DNA of 64,000 bases from Pseudomonas asuensis (GCF_014646755.1 NZ_BMNW01000011.1:1-64000), one strand, 5' to 3'; shown: positions 30,676 to 40,949, counted from the stretch's first letter. Notes: generated from the sequence alone by a model not told the origin. Numbers and translations: made by a program.

Positions 30676-33168
30676 TCAGCTCTTGTTTTCGAACTCAAAA
30701 TTTACCCGGCCACTGGTCTTATCCAAACGGAGTCTTGCGGTAAAAGGCTTCTTTTGCTTGCTTTTGAACCCTGTAAGAAAAGCAGCAGTCATGCCTGTGT
30801 TGATCAACTCTTGAGCCTCAGATATAGCAAGTTTTCGAGAGGCTATTTCACCCCAGACTTTGAAGTCACAACCGCTACATGCGTAGACAGCACCCTTGAC
30901 GGTGACAGGAGAAGAGCATCTGGGACAGATCGCATTGAACTGTGAGTCATGATCGACAGCTATGTTTGGCTTAGCCTCAAACTCAAATTCAACTTTTCTG
31001 CTTTGTTTGTTCAACTTAAGTTTTGCAGAGAATTTTTTCCCTGTGGTCCGACTATCGAAACCCTTTAAGAGGCCGGTTTCCCCTTTGCCTAGTAACTGTA
31101 AAATCTCATTATCCGAAAGTGGACGACCCGCTACTACATGCCAAAGTTTGAAGTCACAATCTTCACAACTATGAGCTTTATCGCTACGTTTCATATTGCC
31201 TTTGCATAAGGGGCAAACACATATCGGGGTAGCTGACTCAGGTACAGCCATTGAAGCAGTCAATGCATTCCTGACCACATCAGTAACATATTGCTCGGTG
31301 CGTTCCATGAACGTCTCAAACGCGAGTTCTCGGTTAGCTACTTGATCAAGCTGTGACTTAAAAAAACCGGCCTGAGCTGGATCTTTTACATCCATCGTAA
31401 GAGCGTCTATGGCAGCTCTCGCTTCCACTGAAGTCATCAACTTCTTTGATCCTGGTTTCACAGGTACTAGCACGCCCTTGCTACGCATTTCGGCAATTGT
31501 GGGTCCACGAGTCGCCGTTGTCCCGATACCATCACCTTCCTTTAGACGATTTTTCGCAGTTTCATCATGGACATACTTGTGTAGATTCTTCATCGCCTCA
31601 AGTAGTAGCTTCTCGTCGAACCTGGCAGGTGGAGTAGTTTTACGTGCGTGCTTATCGCAACTTAGGCACGCTACTGCATCCCCAGTCTCCATTGATGGAA
31701 GGGCCTGCGAGTCATTAACATCAGCTTCTTCACTTGAAGACTCATCGTCTGGAGCTGTGTCTGCGATGATCTGCTTCCAGCCGGCTGCAATCTGAACCTT
31801 GCCAGTTGCATTAAAAACTTCACTTGCAGCTGATGTTTCAACTGTGGTGTGCAGATACTCGTAAGGCGCGGCAAACTGTACAAGATAGGAACGAACGATA
31901 AGGTCATAGACGTTACGCTCAACCTCCGTCCATGCGGCCACATTTACATCAACTTCGGGTGCAGTTGGAACTATCCCATGATGAGGTGTTGGCTCGCCCT
32001 TAGGCGTCTTCATCTTTTTATCATCAAAGGCGCTTGATTTACGGCTCGTGTCAATGACGTCTCGCAGATATGCTAAGTCTGGCCTTAGCTTAAGAATAGC
32101 TGCTACGACAGCTGGGGCCTTTTCATGGTGTGATTCGGATAGATAGCGATTATCAGAACGTGGATAGGTTGTAACTTTGTATGCTTCATACAGCTTTTGT
32201 GCAGCATCAAGAACTTGCTGACTGGTATAACCATAGCGGCTGAAACCCTCTATTTGAAGTTCATCCATTGCTAAGGGGAGGGGGGGCTTTTGTTTTTTAG
32301 GCTCTTGCATGAAGCTTGTAATAGCTGCGTCAGCGGATACAACTCGTTTCGTAATATCGACTGCGATTGCTTCGTCTATCAGACGTCCTTCTGAATCCAT
32401 TCCTGGTTGATCTGGCTTAGGCTTCCAAGTGGCCTGATACACTCCATTTCTATGCTTGAACTGGGCAGTGACTGAAAAGAAGGGCTGCGGCTTGAAATCC
32501 TCGATGATCCGATCTCGCTCCCGCACAACGTAGGTAAGTGGTGACTTGACGCTGCCAACTGGTAGAACCCTATTCATGCCTAACTCTCGGCCTCTGAGTG
32601 TCATGGCTCTTGTGGCGTTCATACCCAGAAGCCAATCATATCGGCCACGAGCTGTTCCCCAGAGATACCAGCCCCTAAACATTGCCTCATGATTATCACG
32701 AATGTTGGCTAGTGCTTTCTGAACCTCACTCTGGTTGTAATCATTGATCAATACCCGTTTGACAGGCTTTCGATTGCGGTAGAACTCCAATGCTTCATCG
32801 ACAAGCGTTTGGCCTTCTGCGTCAGGATCGCCCACATGATAGATAACATCACAATTAGCAAGACACTGCTTGAGCTTCGCAAGACAGGCTTTCTTGGTCG
32901 CTTTTGGAACCAGCTGCCAAGCCGTAGGGATAATTGGCAAATCCTCTTTCCTCCATAGCTTGCGACCGGAGCTGCCGGTCGGCACGTTATCTGGAAGATA
33001 TTCATCCGGTGGAGCCAACTCGAAAGCGTGTCCATTTAGATAAATGAACTCATGCTCGCCGGCTCGAATGTACCCAGAACTGCTCTCCGAGATCTGAGTA
33101 TTCAAACAAGGCAGTATCGCTTCTGTTATTTGGCTCTTCTTTTCGGCAACCCATAGTATTTTTTTCAT
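30676..33168 (-). CDS. topB: DNA topoisomerase III (type IA)
   Basis: 830 residues. TOPRIM-like start ILWVAEKKSQI, then GDPDAEGQ (about 116-123), the acidic metal site of type IA enzymes. The catalytic Tyr lies in TTYPRSDNRYLSES near residue 338. The C-terminal third carries two Cys4 zinc ribbons, CPLCKG...CEDCDF near 651 and CPRCSS...CSGCDF near 770. Plasmid TopB/TraE enzymes are thought to resolve replication or transfer intermediates. The gene reads away from the + strand transfer operon, with an operator-like repeat at 33256-33277 between them. Confidence 0.9.
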   Translation of the reverse strand: MKKILWVAEKKSQITEAILPCLNTQISESSSGYIRAGEHEFIYLNGHAFELAPPDEYLPDNVPTGSSGRKLWRKEDLPIIPTAWQLVPKATKKACLAKLKQCLANCDVIYHVGDPDAEGQTLVDEALEFYRNRKPVKRVLINDYNQSEVQKALANIRDNHEAMFRGWYLWGTARGRYDWLLGMNATRAMTLRGRELGMNRVLPVGSVKSPLTYVVRERDRIIEDFKPQPFFSVTAQFKHRNGVYQATWKPKPDQPGMDSEGRLIDEAIAVDITKRVVSADAAITSFMQEPKKQKPPLPLAMDELQIEGFSRYGYTSQQVLDAAQKLYEAYKVTTYPRSDNRYLSESHHEKAPAVVAAILKLRPDLAYLRDVIDTSRKSSAFDDKKMKTPKGEPTPHHGIVPTAPEVDVNVAAWTEVERNVYDLIVRSYLVQFAAPYEYLHTTVETSAASEVFNATGKVQIAAGWKQIIADTAPDDESSSEEADVNDSQALPSMETGDAVACLSCDKHARKTTPPARFDEKLLLEAMKNLHKYVHDETAKNRLKEGDGIGTTATRGPTIAEMRSKGVLVPVKPGSKKLMTSVEARAAIDALTMDVKDPAQAGFFKSQLDQVANRELAFETFMERTEQYVTDVVRNALTASMAVPESATPICVCPLCKGNMKRSDKAHSCEDCDFKLWHVVAGRPLSDNEILQLLGKGETGLLKGFDSRTTGKKFSAKLKLNKQSRKVEFEFEAKPNIAVDHDSQFNAICPRCSSPVTVKGAVYACSGCDFKVWGEIASRKLAISEAQELINTGMTAAFLTGFKSKQKKPFTARLRLDKTSGRVNFEFENKS

Positions 33169-33255
33169 CTACATCGCTCTGTAAAGTATGTGAAGTACAG
33201 ATCAAGAAGCCACGTCTATAAGCGCCTATCTTGAAAAGTCTTGCTTGATCCATTT

Positions 33256-33277
33256 CCGTAGAATATATACCATACAA
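33256..33277. promoter_or_regulatory. Palindromic operator between topoisomerase and transfer operon
   Basis: CCGTAGAATATA on the left, CCATACAA on the right; weaker symmetry than the others. Placed to control divergent promoters for topB (minus) and the 33318 operon (plus). Confidence 0.45.
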
Positions 33278-33317
33278 AATCTCAACTGGCATTGAAACCT
33301 TTCGAGGAAATTGAACA

Positions 33318-33719
33318 ATGCTTCTTATTGCTGCTGATCTACCTCCTGTTCCTGCCTGCATGGTTCAGGCTGCAGTGGAGTACTCCATCCCCCTTAGAGG
33401 CCTGATAGCGGTTTGGCTTACAGAGGGTGGAAAAATCGGAACGCTAAGTAAAAACAAGTCAAATGGGACGATTGATCACGGACCTATGCAGATAAACGAT
33501 GTTTGGGCTGATGAGTTGCAGAAAAACTTCGGTGTCACCCGAGACATGCTTACGAATGATTTCTGCTGGTCCGTTCGAAGTGCCGCTTACATTCTTCGCT
33601 CTGAAATCAATCGCGCTAAGGGAAGTTTCTGGGATGGCGTAGGGCACTACCACTCACGAACTCCAGAATTCAAGTACCCATACATTCAGCGAGTTTATAA
33701 GAACTCGCTTAGATTCTGA
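33318..33719 (+). CDS. Lytic transglycosylase (VirB1-like), 133 aa
   Basis: Small SLT-fold protein. The segment GLIAVWLTEGGKIGTLSKN holds the likely catalytic Glu (about residue 36), followed by DHGPMQIND, a typical SLT core (GPMQI), and an aromatic C-terminal motif (GHYHSRTP). Such enzymes open the peptidoglycan for assembly of a conjugation channel. No clear signal peptide is seen, though the first 15 residues are hydrophobic. GAGGA lies 9 nt before the ATG. First gene of the transfer operon. Confidence 0.75.
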   Translation: MLLIAADLPPVPACMVQAAVEYSIPLRGLIAVWLTEGGKIGTLSKNKSNGTIDHGPMQINDVWADELQKNFGVTRDMLTNDFCWSVRSAAYILRSEINRAKGSFWDGVGHYHSRTPEFKYPYIQRVYKNSLRF

Positions 33720-33727
33720 GGTTGACC

Positions 33728-34864
33728 ATGAGTAGTTCGACATCTCCTAAGTCAGATGACATGGGTATCGTCTATATCGGTGTAACCATCCTTGCATGCG
33801 TTGGTGCTTACATGATCTGGAGCACCTATCACACATCGATAACTTATTATGCCCTTCTATGGACCTGGTATTTACTCGCTCCTTTTGATCAAAGTTTCAT
33901 GCCAAATGCAATCCATATTTGGCGTCAAGAGACAGTTTGGCTCGCTTCAAACCCTCATCTAGTCAGTTTCAGCCAGCTGCTCTCTGTCATGAACAAAGCT
34001 GCATACCTATATATCTGGATTCCATTGCTAATTGCTGTAGTAGGCATAAAAAAAGCGACCCAGCATCCAGCAAATAAAACCCGTAGGGTGATAACTGTTC
34101 GAACGCTTCCCTGGATAATGGCCAAGCATTCTCCGGCCATTATTCCAAGCCTTTATTACGGTGATCCTGACACGCTGCTTCTGAACGTAGATCCTCCAGA
34201 GCATCGCTCATCTAAAAACCCTGAGGAGTGGGTTGCTGAGAATGGGCTCATTGTGAATGGCCGACTCGACAAGACTCGGTGCCGTGACTTGTTGAAAGCA
34301 GAGCTTGGAAAACGAATAACGTCCTTGGCAGACCTGAAACCGCATGAAAAAGCTCTGTTCGCAATCATGGCCACACGTGTCCTTTCAGATGGAAAGGACC
34401 TCAAGAAAGCCCAAGAGCTATTAGACGGCCTTAATTACTCCTGTCATACCCATTCATGGGAAGGAAAGCCAGGCTATCCAAATCTTGCCATCACAGACAG
34501 AACCTTTGAGGTCTATGCCAAGCATCCAGACGTAGCGATCTGGATCAAAAAGCATCCCTATGTCCGTACCCTACTGCATAGCATGCACAAAAAGGCACAG
34601 CGCACGGGAAAGCTTCCGTCATCTCACTTTCGTTGGTTGAAGGGAATGGATCGAGGTCTTTGGTATGCCTTAAACACTACAGGCCGGAAGGCCCCATTTC
34701 TTGAATCATCTGCCGTGTTTACTCAAAGCCTTTGGGAAGAGTTCGCCGCAGACAATGGTTACGAGCTTACAGAGCCATACATCGACGATGCGATTGTTGG
34801 CATTGAAAAGTACCTGATCAAAACCGGATTGCTAGCACCATTGAAAGCTCAGGAGCACCAATGA
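33728..34864 (+). CDS. dotM: DotM/IcmP/TrbA-type conjugation protein
   Basis: Inner-membrane component of an IncI-type (Dot/Icm-like) type IV secretion system, part of the coupling complex with DotL. Three membrane segments occupy the first 110 residues (about 14-34, 38-52 and 86-108). The cytoplasmic part has the family pattern around ITVRTLPWIMAKHSPAIIPS and FRWLKGMDRGLWYALNTTGR. The length (about 379) matches DotM. The ATG at 33728 follows GAGGTTGACC. Its stop overlaps the next start (ATGA), as expected for trbA-trbB. Confidence 0.8.
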   Translation: MSSSTSPKSDDMGIVYIGVTILACVGAYMIWSTYHTSITYYALLWTWYLLAPFDQSFMPNAIHIWRQETVWLASNPHLVSFSQLLSVMNKAAYLYIWIPLLIAVVGIKKATQHPANKTRRVITVRTLPWIMAKHSPAIIPSLYYGDPDTLLLNVDPPEHRSSKNPEEWVAENGLIVNGRLDKTRCRDLLKAELGKRITSLADLKPHEKALFAIMATRVLSDGKDLKKAQELLDGLNYSCHTHSWEGKPGYPNLAITDRTFEVYAKHPDVAIWIKKHPYVRTLLHSMHKKAQRTGKLPSSHFRWLKGMDRGLWYALNTTGRKAPFLESSAVFTQSLWEEFAADNGYELTEPYIDDAIVGIEKYLIKTGLLAPLKAQEHQ

Positions 34865-35835
34865 AAAACAACGACGTTATCAAGCCCTTTGGCAAATCTC
34901 TCTTTGTTTCATTTGGTACTACTGGTGAATCTCATAGATCTAACATTATTCGCTTGGACCAAGGTGTGTCGGTATTCAGGAGTGATAACTCGCTCTATTA
35001 CCGATACAGTAATTCTTCAGACGCCTGCGTTTTGGAGAGCTTCCCAAATGAAGCTCTTGCCATCACCGCATGCAGTAATGTCCGAAGTGCTATGAATCGT
35101 TATGCATCAACTCAGCGCCTTGAGGGATTTGGTAAAGGGGCTGTGAAGTGGATAGGAGGACCACTCGTAGCAGGTGTGTTCGTATTGGCATTGAATATGG
35201 CTGCAACTAGAGCATTAAATTTGCCATCTCCTGCTGCCTCTCAATCTCTTAATAATCAACCAATCGTCATGGGTTCGTCATCCCCACGACCCTCACAGGC
35301 CTATATTCCCAGCACAGCCTTACCCCAAGCTAATGGTATTCAATTACCTAATCAAGCTGATCCAGCTGAACTCTCTAAGGCAGTAACGGCTGGCATAAAG
35401 GCTGGCAAATATAGCGTGCAGATATCGAGTGGTACTAAAGGAGTCCTTTACGTCTTCAGCGACCCATCGTGCCCGCATTGCCGTGATCTTGAGCCTGAAC
35501 TCGACCAGCTTGCTCGCGATTACACCATTCACTTATTCCCCGTTTCAGTAATAGGTGGGGAATCATCTACCCATAGAGCAGCAAAAATGCTGTGTGCCAA
35601 ACCAGAAGAACGTGCGGCTTTATGGAAGAAAATTGTTAAGGGAGATGACCTGGAAACCGAAGAATGTGATGAGGGATCAGCGGCAATTAAGGCAAACGAT
35701 CTGGTCTTCCGTCACATGAATTTCTTGGGTACACCAACAATAGTCAATGAAGCAGGGGAGCAGACACCACTTTCCTTACCTAACAAAGCTTCATCCATTG
35801 ATCAGTGGATGAATCAAGCCTCGCAAGCTAAGTGA
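34861..35835 (+). CDS. trbB: TrbB-like thiol:disulfide (DsbC-type) protein
   Basis: 324 residues. One membrane span near 98-118, then a Pro/Ser/Gln-rich linker and a thioredoxin-fold domain with CPHC in DPSCPHCRDLEP near residue 203, and a cis-Pro region (FLGTPTIVN) near 295. Exported by the anchor, it would shuffle disulfides of transfer components, as TrbB does for IncI1 plasmids. It follows dotM by ATGA overlap, the R64 trbA-trbB order. Confidence 0.75.
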   Translation: MKNNDVIKPFGKSLFVSFGTTGESHRSNIIRLDQGVSVFRSDNSLYYRYSNSSDACVLESFPNEALAITACSNVRSAMNRYASTQRLEGFGKGAVKWIGGPLVAGVFVLALNMAATRALNLPSPAASQSLNNQPIVMGSSSPRPSQAYIPSTALPQANGIQLPNQADPAELSKAVTAGIKAGKYSVQISSGTKGVLYVFSDPSCPHCRDLEPELDQLARDYTIHLFPVSVIGGESSTHRAAKMLCAKPEERAALWKKIVKGDDLETEECDEGSAAIKANDLVFRHMNFLGTPTIVNEAGEQTPLSLPNKASSIDQWMNQASQAK

Positions 35836-35843
35836 GGGATCAC

Positions 35844-37133
35844 ATGGCCCGATATATCGAATTCAGTACTGATTTTTTGGATGATGTTCGTGAGCGAGTC
35901 AACCTGGTCGAACTCATTGGTAAAACGGTAAAACTTAAACGATCCGGTGCAAACCGCTATGTTGGCTGCTGCCCATTTCACGATGAGAAAACTCCATCGT
36001 TCAACATCTCTACAGAGAAAAACCTGTATAAATGCTATGGCTGTCCAGCCCGTGGTGACGCCATCCAGTGGATGATGTCGCACCACAATCTTACCTTTCA
36101 TGATGCCGTTATCCAATTATCAACTCTGGCCGGCATGGAGCTTCCAGCTACGATAGGAAGCCGTGAAGAGAATATTGAACGGCGGCAACACCTTGCCTCG
36201 TTGTACCAAGCACTAAAAACAGCAGAAAGAATTTACATCCGTGGGCTAGATAAGAGCGCAGCTGCCCGCCGTTATCTTGAGCAGAATCGAGGTCTATCTT
36301 CACAGACAATCCAAGAATTCGGTCTTGGAGTCGTTGCTACTGGAGTAGTGTCGTATATGACATCGACTCCACATGTTGCCCTGGTTGAGTCAGGCCTTGC
36401 TTGTGAGCGTGACGACAAGACTGTATTTGATCGATTTCGACATAGGATCATGATCCCGATTCGCAACGAGGTCGGAAACCTTATTGGTTTTGCAGGTCGT
36501 TCTTTAGTCGAAAAGCCCGACCGAACTTCTAAATATATCAACTCCCCTGAAACGGATCTGTTCCATAAATGCCGTGAGCTATTTGCCCTGCATCGGGCTA
36601 AGCCTGCCATTCGAGCGGCTCGTTTGGCTGTTATTGTCGAAGGCTACTTCGACGTTATGGGTTTACATCAGGCAGGAGAAAATAAGGCGGTCGCTCCGAT
36701 GGGTACAGCATTTACAAGTCAACAGCTAGACAGGCTTCTACCGCATATCGACACGCTAGTGTTTGCATTTGATGGTGATAAGGCCGGTCGGCAAGCAGGC
36801 TTACAAGCGGCACTTCTAACTCTTGAAACATTGCCAGATTCAAAATCAGCGAAGTTCGTGTTTCTTCCTGAAGGTGAGGACCCTGATAGTTTCATTAGAG
36901 CCAATGGCCTTGATGCATGGAATACGCTCATCAAGGAAGCCATCCCATTGAGTTCTTTCATGGCGAGCTACATCACCAAGAACCTAGATAGGTCTGTACC
37001 AGAAACCCAGGTAGAAGCCGCGACTAAAGCCAAGGAAATACTCGCCCGAATAAAGCAGGCCCCTACTTTCAAGAGCGCACTACAAAGCCACTTTGAAGAC
37101 TTAATAGGCTTCAAGCTACAAGTGGGGAATTAA
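35844..37133 (+). CDS. DnaG-type DNA primase
   Basis: 429 residues. N-terminal CHC2 zinc finger (CCPFHDEKTPSF near 42, CYGCPARGD near 63), then a TOPRIM domain with IVEGYFDVMG near 264, DGDKAGRQAG near 311 and EDPDSF near 345. It is shorter than chromosomal DnaG (about 580) and lacks most of the helicase-binding C-terminal domain. It probably primes the complementary strand after transfer, or plasmid replication. ATG at 35844 follows GAGGG; a GTG at 35832 is less likely. It interrupts the trbB-trbC order known from IncI1. Confidence 0.9.
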   Translation: MARYIEFSTDFLDDVRERVNLVELIGKTVKLKRSGANRYVGCCPFHDEKTPSFNISTEKNLYKCYGCPARGDAIQWMMSHHNLTFHDAVIQLSTLAGMELPATIGSREENIERRQHLASLYQALKTAERIYIRGLDKSAAARRYLEQNRGLSSQTIQEFGLGVVATGVVSYMTSTPHVALVESGLACERDDKTVFDRFRHRIMIPIRNEVGNLIGFAGRSLVEKPDRTSKYINSPETDLFHKCRELFALHRAKPAIRAARLAVIVEGYFDVMGLHQAGENKAVAPMGTAFTSQQLDRLLPHIDTLVFAFDGDKAGRQAGLQAALLTLETLPDSKSAKFVFLPEGEDPDSFIRANGLDAWNTLIKEAIPLSSFMASYITKNLDRSVPETQVEAATKAKEILARIKQAPTFKSALQSHFEDLIGFKLQVGN

Positions 37134-37135
37134 AA

Positions 37136-39361
37136 ATGGCAGTGAATCCGAATCATGAAATAGATTTTGAAAAGCTTACGCGAGACACGCGTACAACTGG
37201 GCAAAAATTCTTCACAGCACTCAACCGCCCCACTAATTTCAGGAAATTCCTGATCTTATCCATCGCTTTGCAGCTGTATCTGCCGGTGTTATGGCCGCTA
37301 TGGAGTCTAATTCTTTTACAGCTGGTTATGAACTTCCAAGATCAGAAGTTCAAGATGCCATTACGTATGCCTAAAGATATCGGAGGCCTGGACCGTACGG
37401 ACTTTGTAGAAGAGCGCTTTGTAGAAAAGGTGCTCGGAGGGTTAGCGAGTAGAAATCGAACTTTCAGACGATTATTAGCTGCCGGTGGAATTCTGTATTT
37501 AGGTTATCTGCGGACCCCTGACGACCATGAGAAAGGGCGCGAGCTGTGGCTTACAAACTCTGATGCTCGTACCCACCTATGGTTGGGCGGCACCACGGGA
37601 AGCGGTAAAAGTGAAACCTTAATGGCACTTGTCTTCAATGCCTTATGCTGGGGATCTGGAGCTACGTATGGAGATGGGAAAGCCGACTCCAATCTAGCCT
37701 TTTGCTTATGGTCTATGTGTCGACGTTTAGGGCGGGAAGATGACTTCCTGATGCTGAATTACTTATTAGGCGGAGAAGACCCCTTCAGGCGCATGGTTGA
37801 GGCTGAAGCCGGTATTTTTAGGGACTCAGTTTCATTACCCCAATCGAATTCAATGAACCCTTATGCCGAAGGGGCTGCTGATTTTTTACTGCAGTTAATG
37901 GCCTCATTGTTGCCTCAGGCATCAGGTGACGGAGCAGGTTGGCAACAAAAAGCGCTGAACATGATTGATGCGCTCTTACGAACCCTATGCTACAAGCGAG
38001 CAAAAGGTGAGTTGGATATTTCTATTGGAGTTATCCGCCATTATCTTGCGCTACAAAACCTAGTTCAGTTCTACATCGAAGGGCGTGAGGGAAGAATACC
38101 TGAGCTTGCTTACCTGCCAATCAAAGCTTATTTCGAGACAGGACTCCCTGGCTTCAATCCTTCTTTGGCCGATGACCCCAGTAAGTGGGACCCAGAAGTA
38201 TTCAATCAGCACGGTTATTTGACAGGCCAATTCGCTCGTACGTTGAGCATGATGATGGACAGCTATGGCTTCATTTTCAGTGATAAATATCCTGAAATTG
38301 ACATGCTAGATGTTCTGCTCAATAACCGTATTTGTGTTGTTATGATTCCTTCGCTTGAGAAGTCAGCATCGGAAGCATCCTCTCTTGGCAAACTGTACAT
38401 CGCATCAATCAGGCTGATGATGGCTCAAAACCTGGGTTATCGTTTAGAAGGAACAAAGGCCGAGGTTCTTGATAACAAAGCTACTGCAGCTCCAACTCCT
38501 TATCTGATCATCAATGATGAACTCTCATATTATTTTGCTGCTGGTATAGCCGTTATGTTCGCCCAAGCTCGAAGCTTGGGCTTTATGATGGTCGCTGCTG
38601 TACAGGATATTCAAGGCTTACAGCGCGGCGAAGCTGCTGATGAAGCCCCATCAATGATCGCTAATACTAAGGTCAAATGGACCTTGGCTCTTGAAGATCC
38701 AGAAGACACATATGAGCTGATCAGAAAAGCCGGAGGGGAAGCTCATTACAGTACATTGTCAGGGCATGAAACAACCACCGGAACTTTCACAACAACTCAA
38801 ACCCAGCAAACTTCGGCAAGTATTGAGCGTCGTGACAAAATCAGCCTAAATGATTTAAAAAAGCTTAATGCCGGAGAGGGTTTAGTTATATTCAAAGATT
38901 CGGTGTTACCTAGCCAATCTTTATACATACCTGATGATGAAAAACAATCAGTAAAACTTAAAGCTCATATTAATCGTTTCCTACAAATTGAAAGACCAAG
39001 TTTTGAGCGATTACCGCTGAGCGCCAAGAAGAAAGATGGAAAAGACCTGGTATCTGCGGACTACATATATGCCCAGTTGATACGATCAGAGAAGCCTTAC
39101 TTTCCCAATCTCGACGATCCTATTCTTAGCGCCGTAAATAATGCAGCTGCACACTTAAACAATATCCAAAATGATCCTATGCGTGCACCTCCATCCCCAG
39201 TAGTAAGAGGAATCGTGCTCTTTGAGGCAGCTCGCAAGGCAATGCAGGAAGCCGAAGCAGGTGGACGTACTGGCTATATGCATGAGCCTCGCTACGATGA
39301 CCCTTATGAGCTAATGCCTGTGGGAGATGAGGATATTCCTGACGATGCTTACGACGAATAA
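37136..39361 (+). CDS. dotL: DotL/IcmO/TrbC-type coupling ATPase
   Basis: 741 residues. Two membrane spans (about 37-68), then a VirD4-type ATPase with Walker A GGTTGSGKSE near 151-160 and Walker B-like LIINDELSYY near 456. It would recruit the relaxosome to the secretion channel. The C-terminal 80 residues are acidic, ending in a run of Asp and Glu, as in other IcmO-type coupling proteins. Starts 3 nt after the primase stop. DotM, encoded three genes upstream, is its known partner in Dot/Icm systems. Confidence 0.85.
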   Translation: MAVNPNHEIDFEKLTRDTRTTGQKFFTALNRPTNFRKFLILSIALQLYLPVLWPLWSLILLQLVMNFQDQKFKMPLRMPKDIGGLDRTDFVEERFVEKVLGGLASRNRTFRRLLAAGGILYLGYLRTPDDHEKGRELWLTNSDARTHLWLGGTTGSGKSETLMALVFNALCWGSGATYGDGKADSNLAFCLWSMCRRLGREDDFLMLNYLLGGEDPFRRMVEAEAGIFRDSVSLPQSNSMNPYAEGAADFLLQLMASLLPQASGDGAGWQQKALNMIDALLRTLCYKRAKGELDISIGVIRHYLALQNLVQFYIEGREGRIPELAYLPIKAYFETGLPGFNPSLADDPSKWDPEVFNQHGYLTGQFARTLSMMMDSYGFIFSDKYPEIDMLDVLLNNRICVVMIPSLEKSASEASSLGKLYIASIRLMMAQNLGYRLEGTKAEVLDNKATAAPTPYLIINDELSYYFAAGIAVMFAQARSLGFMMVAAVQDIQGLQRGEAADEAPSMIANTKVKWTLALEDPEDTYELIRKAGGEAHYSTLSGHETTTGTFTTTQTQQTSASIERRDKISLNDLKKLNAGEGLVIFKDSVLPSQSLYIPDDEKQSVKLKAHINRFLQIERPSFERLPLSAKKKDGKDLVSADYIYAQLIRSEKPYFPNLDDPILSAVNNAAAHLNNIQNDPMRAPPSPVVRGIVLFEAARKAMQEAEAGGRTGYMHEPRYDDPYELMPVGDEDIPDDAYDE

Positions 39362-39376
39362 TTGAGGTAGAGATTG

Positions 39377-40747
39377 ATGACAAAAGTATTTATCGGCCAT
39401 GACTTTTGGAAGCAACGTAAAGAAAACAACCAAGTCCCTGTATTTTGGCAGGAAGACTCTGTTTCCAATCACCATATTGGTGTGGCCGGTACATCTGGAG
39501 CGGGCAAAACGCATTGGATTCGTGAATTTTTGAGTGGAATGCCCAATGATGTGGAAATTGACATCCTAGATGCTCATGGGGATATCGAGATACCTGGTGC
39601 GGAGTCGGTCCTTTTTAGCGAAGCCACACGTTATGGATACAACCCTTTAGTTTTGAACTCAGACCCTCATTACGGTGGCGTACGGCGGGCAATCAATGAC
39701 GTCATCGAGTCCATCAATAAAACGTCTCGTAAATTAGGAGGTAATCAGGAGGGGGTGCTCCGGCATTTATTAAGTGACTCATATGGCATGAAGCGAATCT
39801 ATGCAGATAATCCTCGCACGTGGACTCGTAGAGAAGCCACCGAATCCGAAATTCGTTCGCTTATTGATCGCAAGGATTGGAATGGGCTGCGTGATGTCTA
39901 TCCGACTATAGGAGATGTAATTCTTTTCGCTAAGCGCAAGCTTAGAGCACTTTGGCAAGGCCTTGAGGACAAGGATGAAGGTAAACAAGCACTGACAGCG
40001 ATGGATGAGTATTGCCGAACCATGGCGGCAATCAACCAGATCCGAACTAAGCAAAACAAAACGAGCGATAGTAACGAAGAAGAAATTGAGCGTTTACAGA
40101 AAAGGCTTGATGCAGCTAAGGCTAAAGCAATCGAAGCTCATACTAATTACCTAAATAATTTGAAAACTGGCCGTGAGCTTGAAGAGGCTATGAAGTACAA
40201 CAGCAAGGATGTGCTCATGAGTGTCATTACACGTCTTGAGAATCTTTATGCTACTGGTATCTTCAATCCAAATCCGCCACCGTTTGGTAGCGCAAGAATT
40301 CGCCATTACAACCTGAAGCCATTAGCTCAATCAGAAGATGAGCTAAAGATGTTTGTACGATTCCGCCTTAATTCAATCATTAGAGAAATGATGCAAAAAG
40401 GTGAGTCAGGTGGTCGATTAAGGCGAATCATCGTGTTAGATGAGTCAAAGAAATTCAACGACGAAGACCCCAGCAATCCTATAAATCGAATCGTCAATGA
40501 AATGCGTAAATTTGGCCTTGCGCTCTTGCAAGCGGGCCAGTCTCCATCCCATTGGAGCAACGATTTTATTACCAACGCTGGAACGTTGCTGCTACTAAAT
40601 TTAGCCACATCAGACTGGGATGATGCTGCTAGGAAGTTAAAGATAAAGGTCGACGATCTCAGGTATCTCCGCCCGCAGCAAAGCGGTGCAGTAAGAATGC
40701 TGGAGAAAGGACAGTCTGCAACTTTTAGACAGGTGAGCTTTGCTTAG
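39377..40747 (+). CDS. HerA/FtsK-like ATPase of the transfer operon
   Basis: 456 residues. Walker A in GVAGTSGAGKTHWI near 36-49, a long coiled-coil insertion (about 215-275), and a Walker B-like IIVLDESKKF near 350. The C-terminal part (QSPSHWSNDFITNAGTL) resembles HerA/VirD4-type DNA-pumping ATPases. ATG at 39377, 8 nt after GAGGT; a TTG one codon before is also in frame. Sixteen nt follow dotL, so it is in the same operon. A second coupling or DNA-handling motor is plausible. Confidence 0.7.
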   Translation: MTKVFIGHDFWKQRKENNQVPVFWQEDSVSNHHIGVAGTSGAGKTHWIREFLSGMPNDVEIDILDAHGDIEIPGAESVLFSEATRYGYNPLVLNSDPHYGGVRRAINDVIESINKTSRKLGGNQEGVLRHLLSDSYGMKRIYADNPRTWTRREATESEIRSLIDRKDWNGLRDVYPTIGDVILFAKRKLRALWQGLEDKDEGKQALTAMDEYCRTMAAINQIRTKQNKTSDSNEEEIERLQKRLDAAKAKAIEAHTNYLNNLKTGRELEEAMKYNSKDVLMSVITRLENLYATGIFNPNPPPFGSARIRHYNLKPLAQSEDELKMFVRFRLNSIIREMMQKGESGGRLRRIIVLDESKKFNDEDPSNPINRIVNEMRKFGLALLQAGQSPSHWSNDFITNAGTLLLLNLATSDWDDAARKLKIKVDDLRYLRPQQSGAVRMLEKGQSATFRQVSFA

Positions 40748-40828
40748 CGTAACTGAATCTGTTGCTACACACGCCACTGTGAATCAGCTAAAAGGATAAC
40801 CTAGGCAATTATATTGTGCGATATTTAA

Positions 40829-40852
40829 TCTGTATTATATATATAATACAGA
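40829..40852. promoter_or_regulatory. Perfect 24-bp palindromic operator
   Basis: Exactly self-complementary (TCTGTATTATAT and its reverse complement), the most symmetric member of the plasmid operator family. It lies about 100 nt before the 40950 gene. Confidence 0.65.
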
Positions 40853-40949
40853 AATTATCAGCACATCAGGCATCACTAAAACTGAGATACATTTAATTTT
40901 AGCTTTGCTGAAGCTTTATTAGAGGAACGTCCGTCAGGAGAAAAGAATC

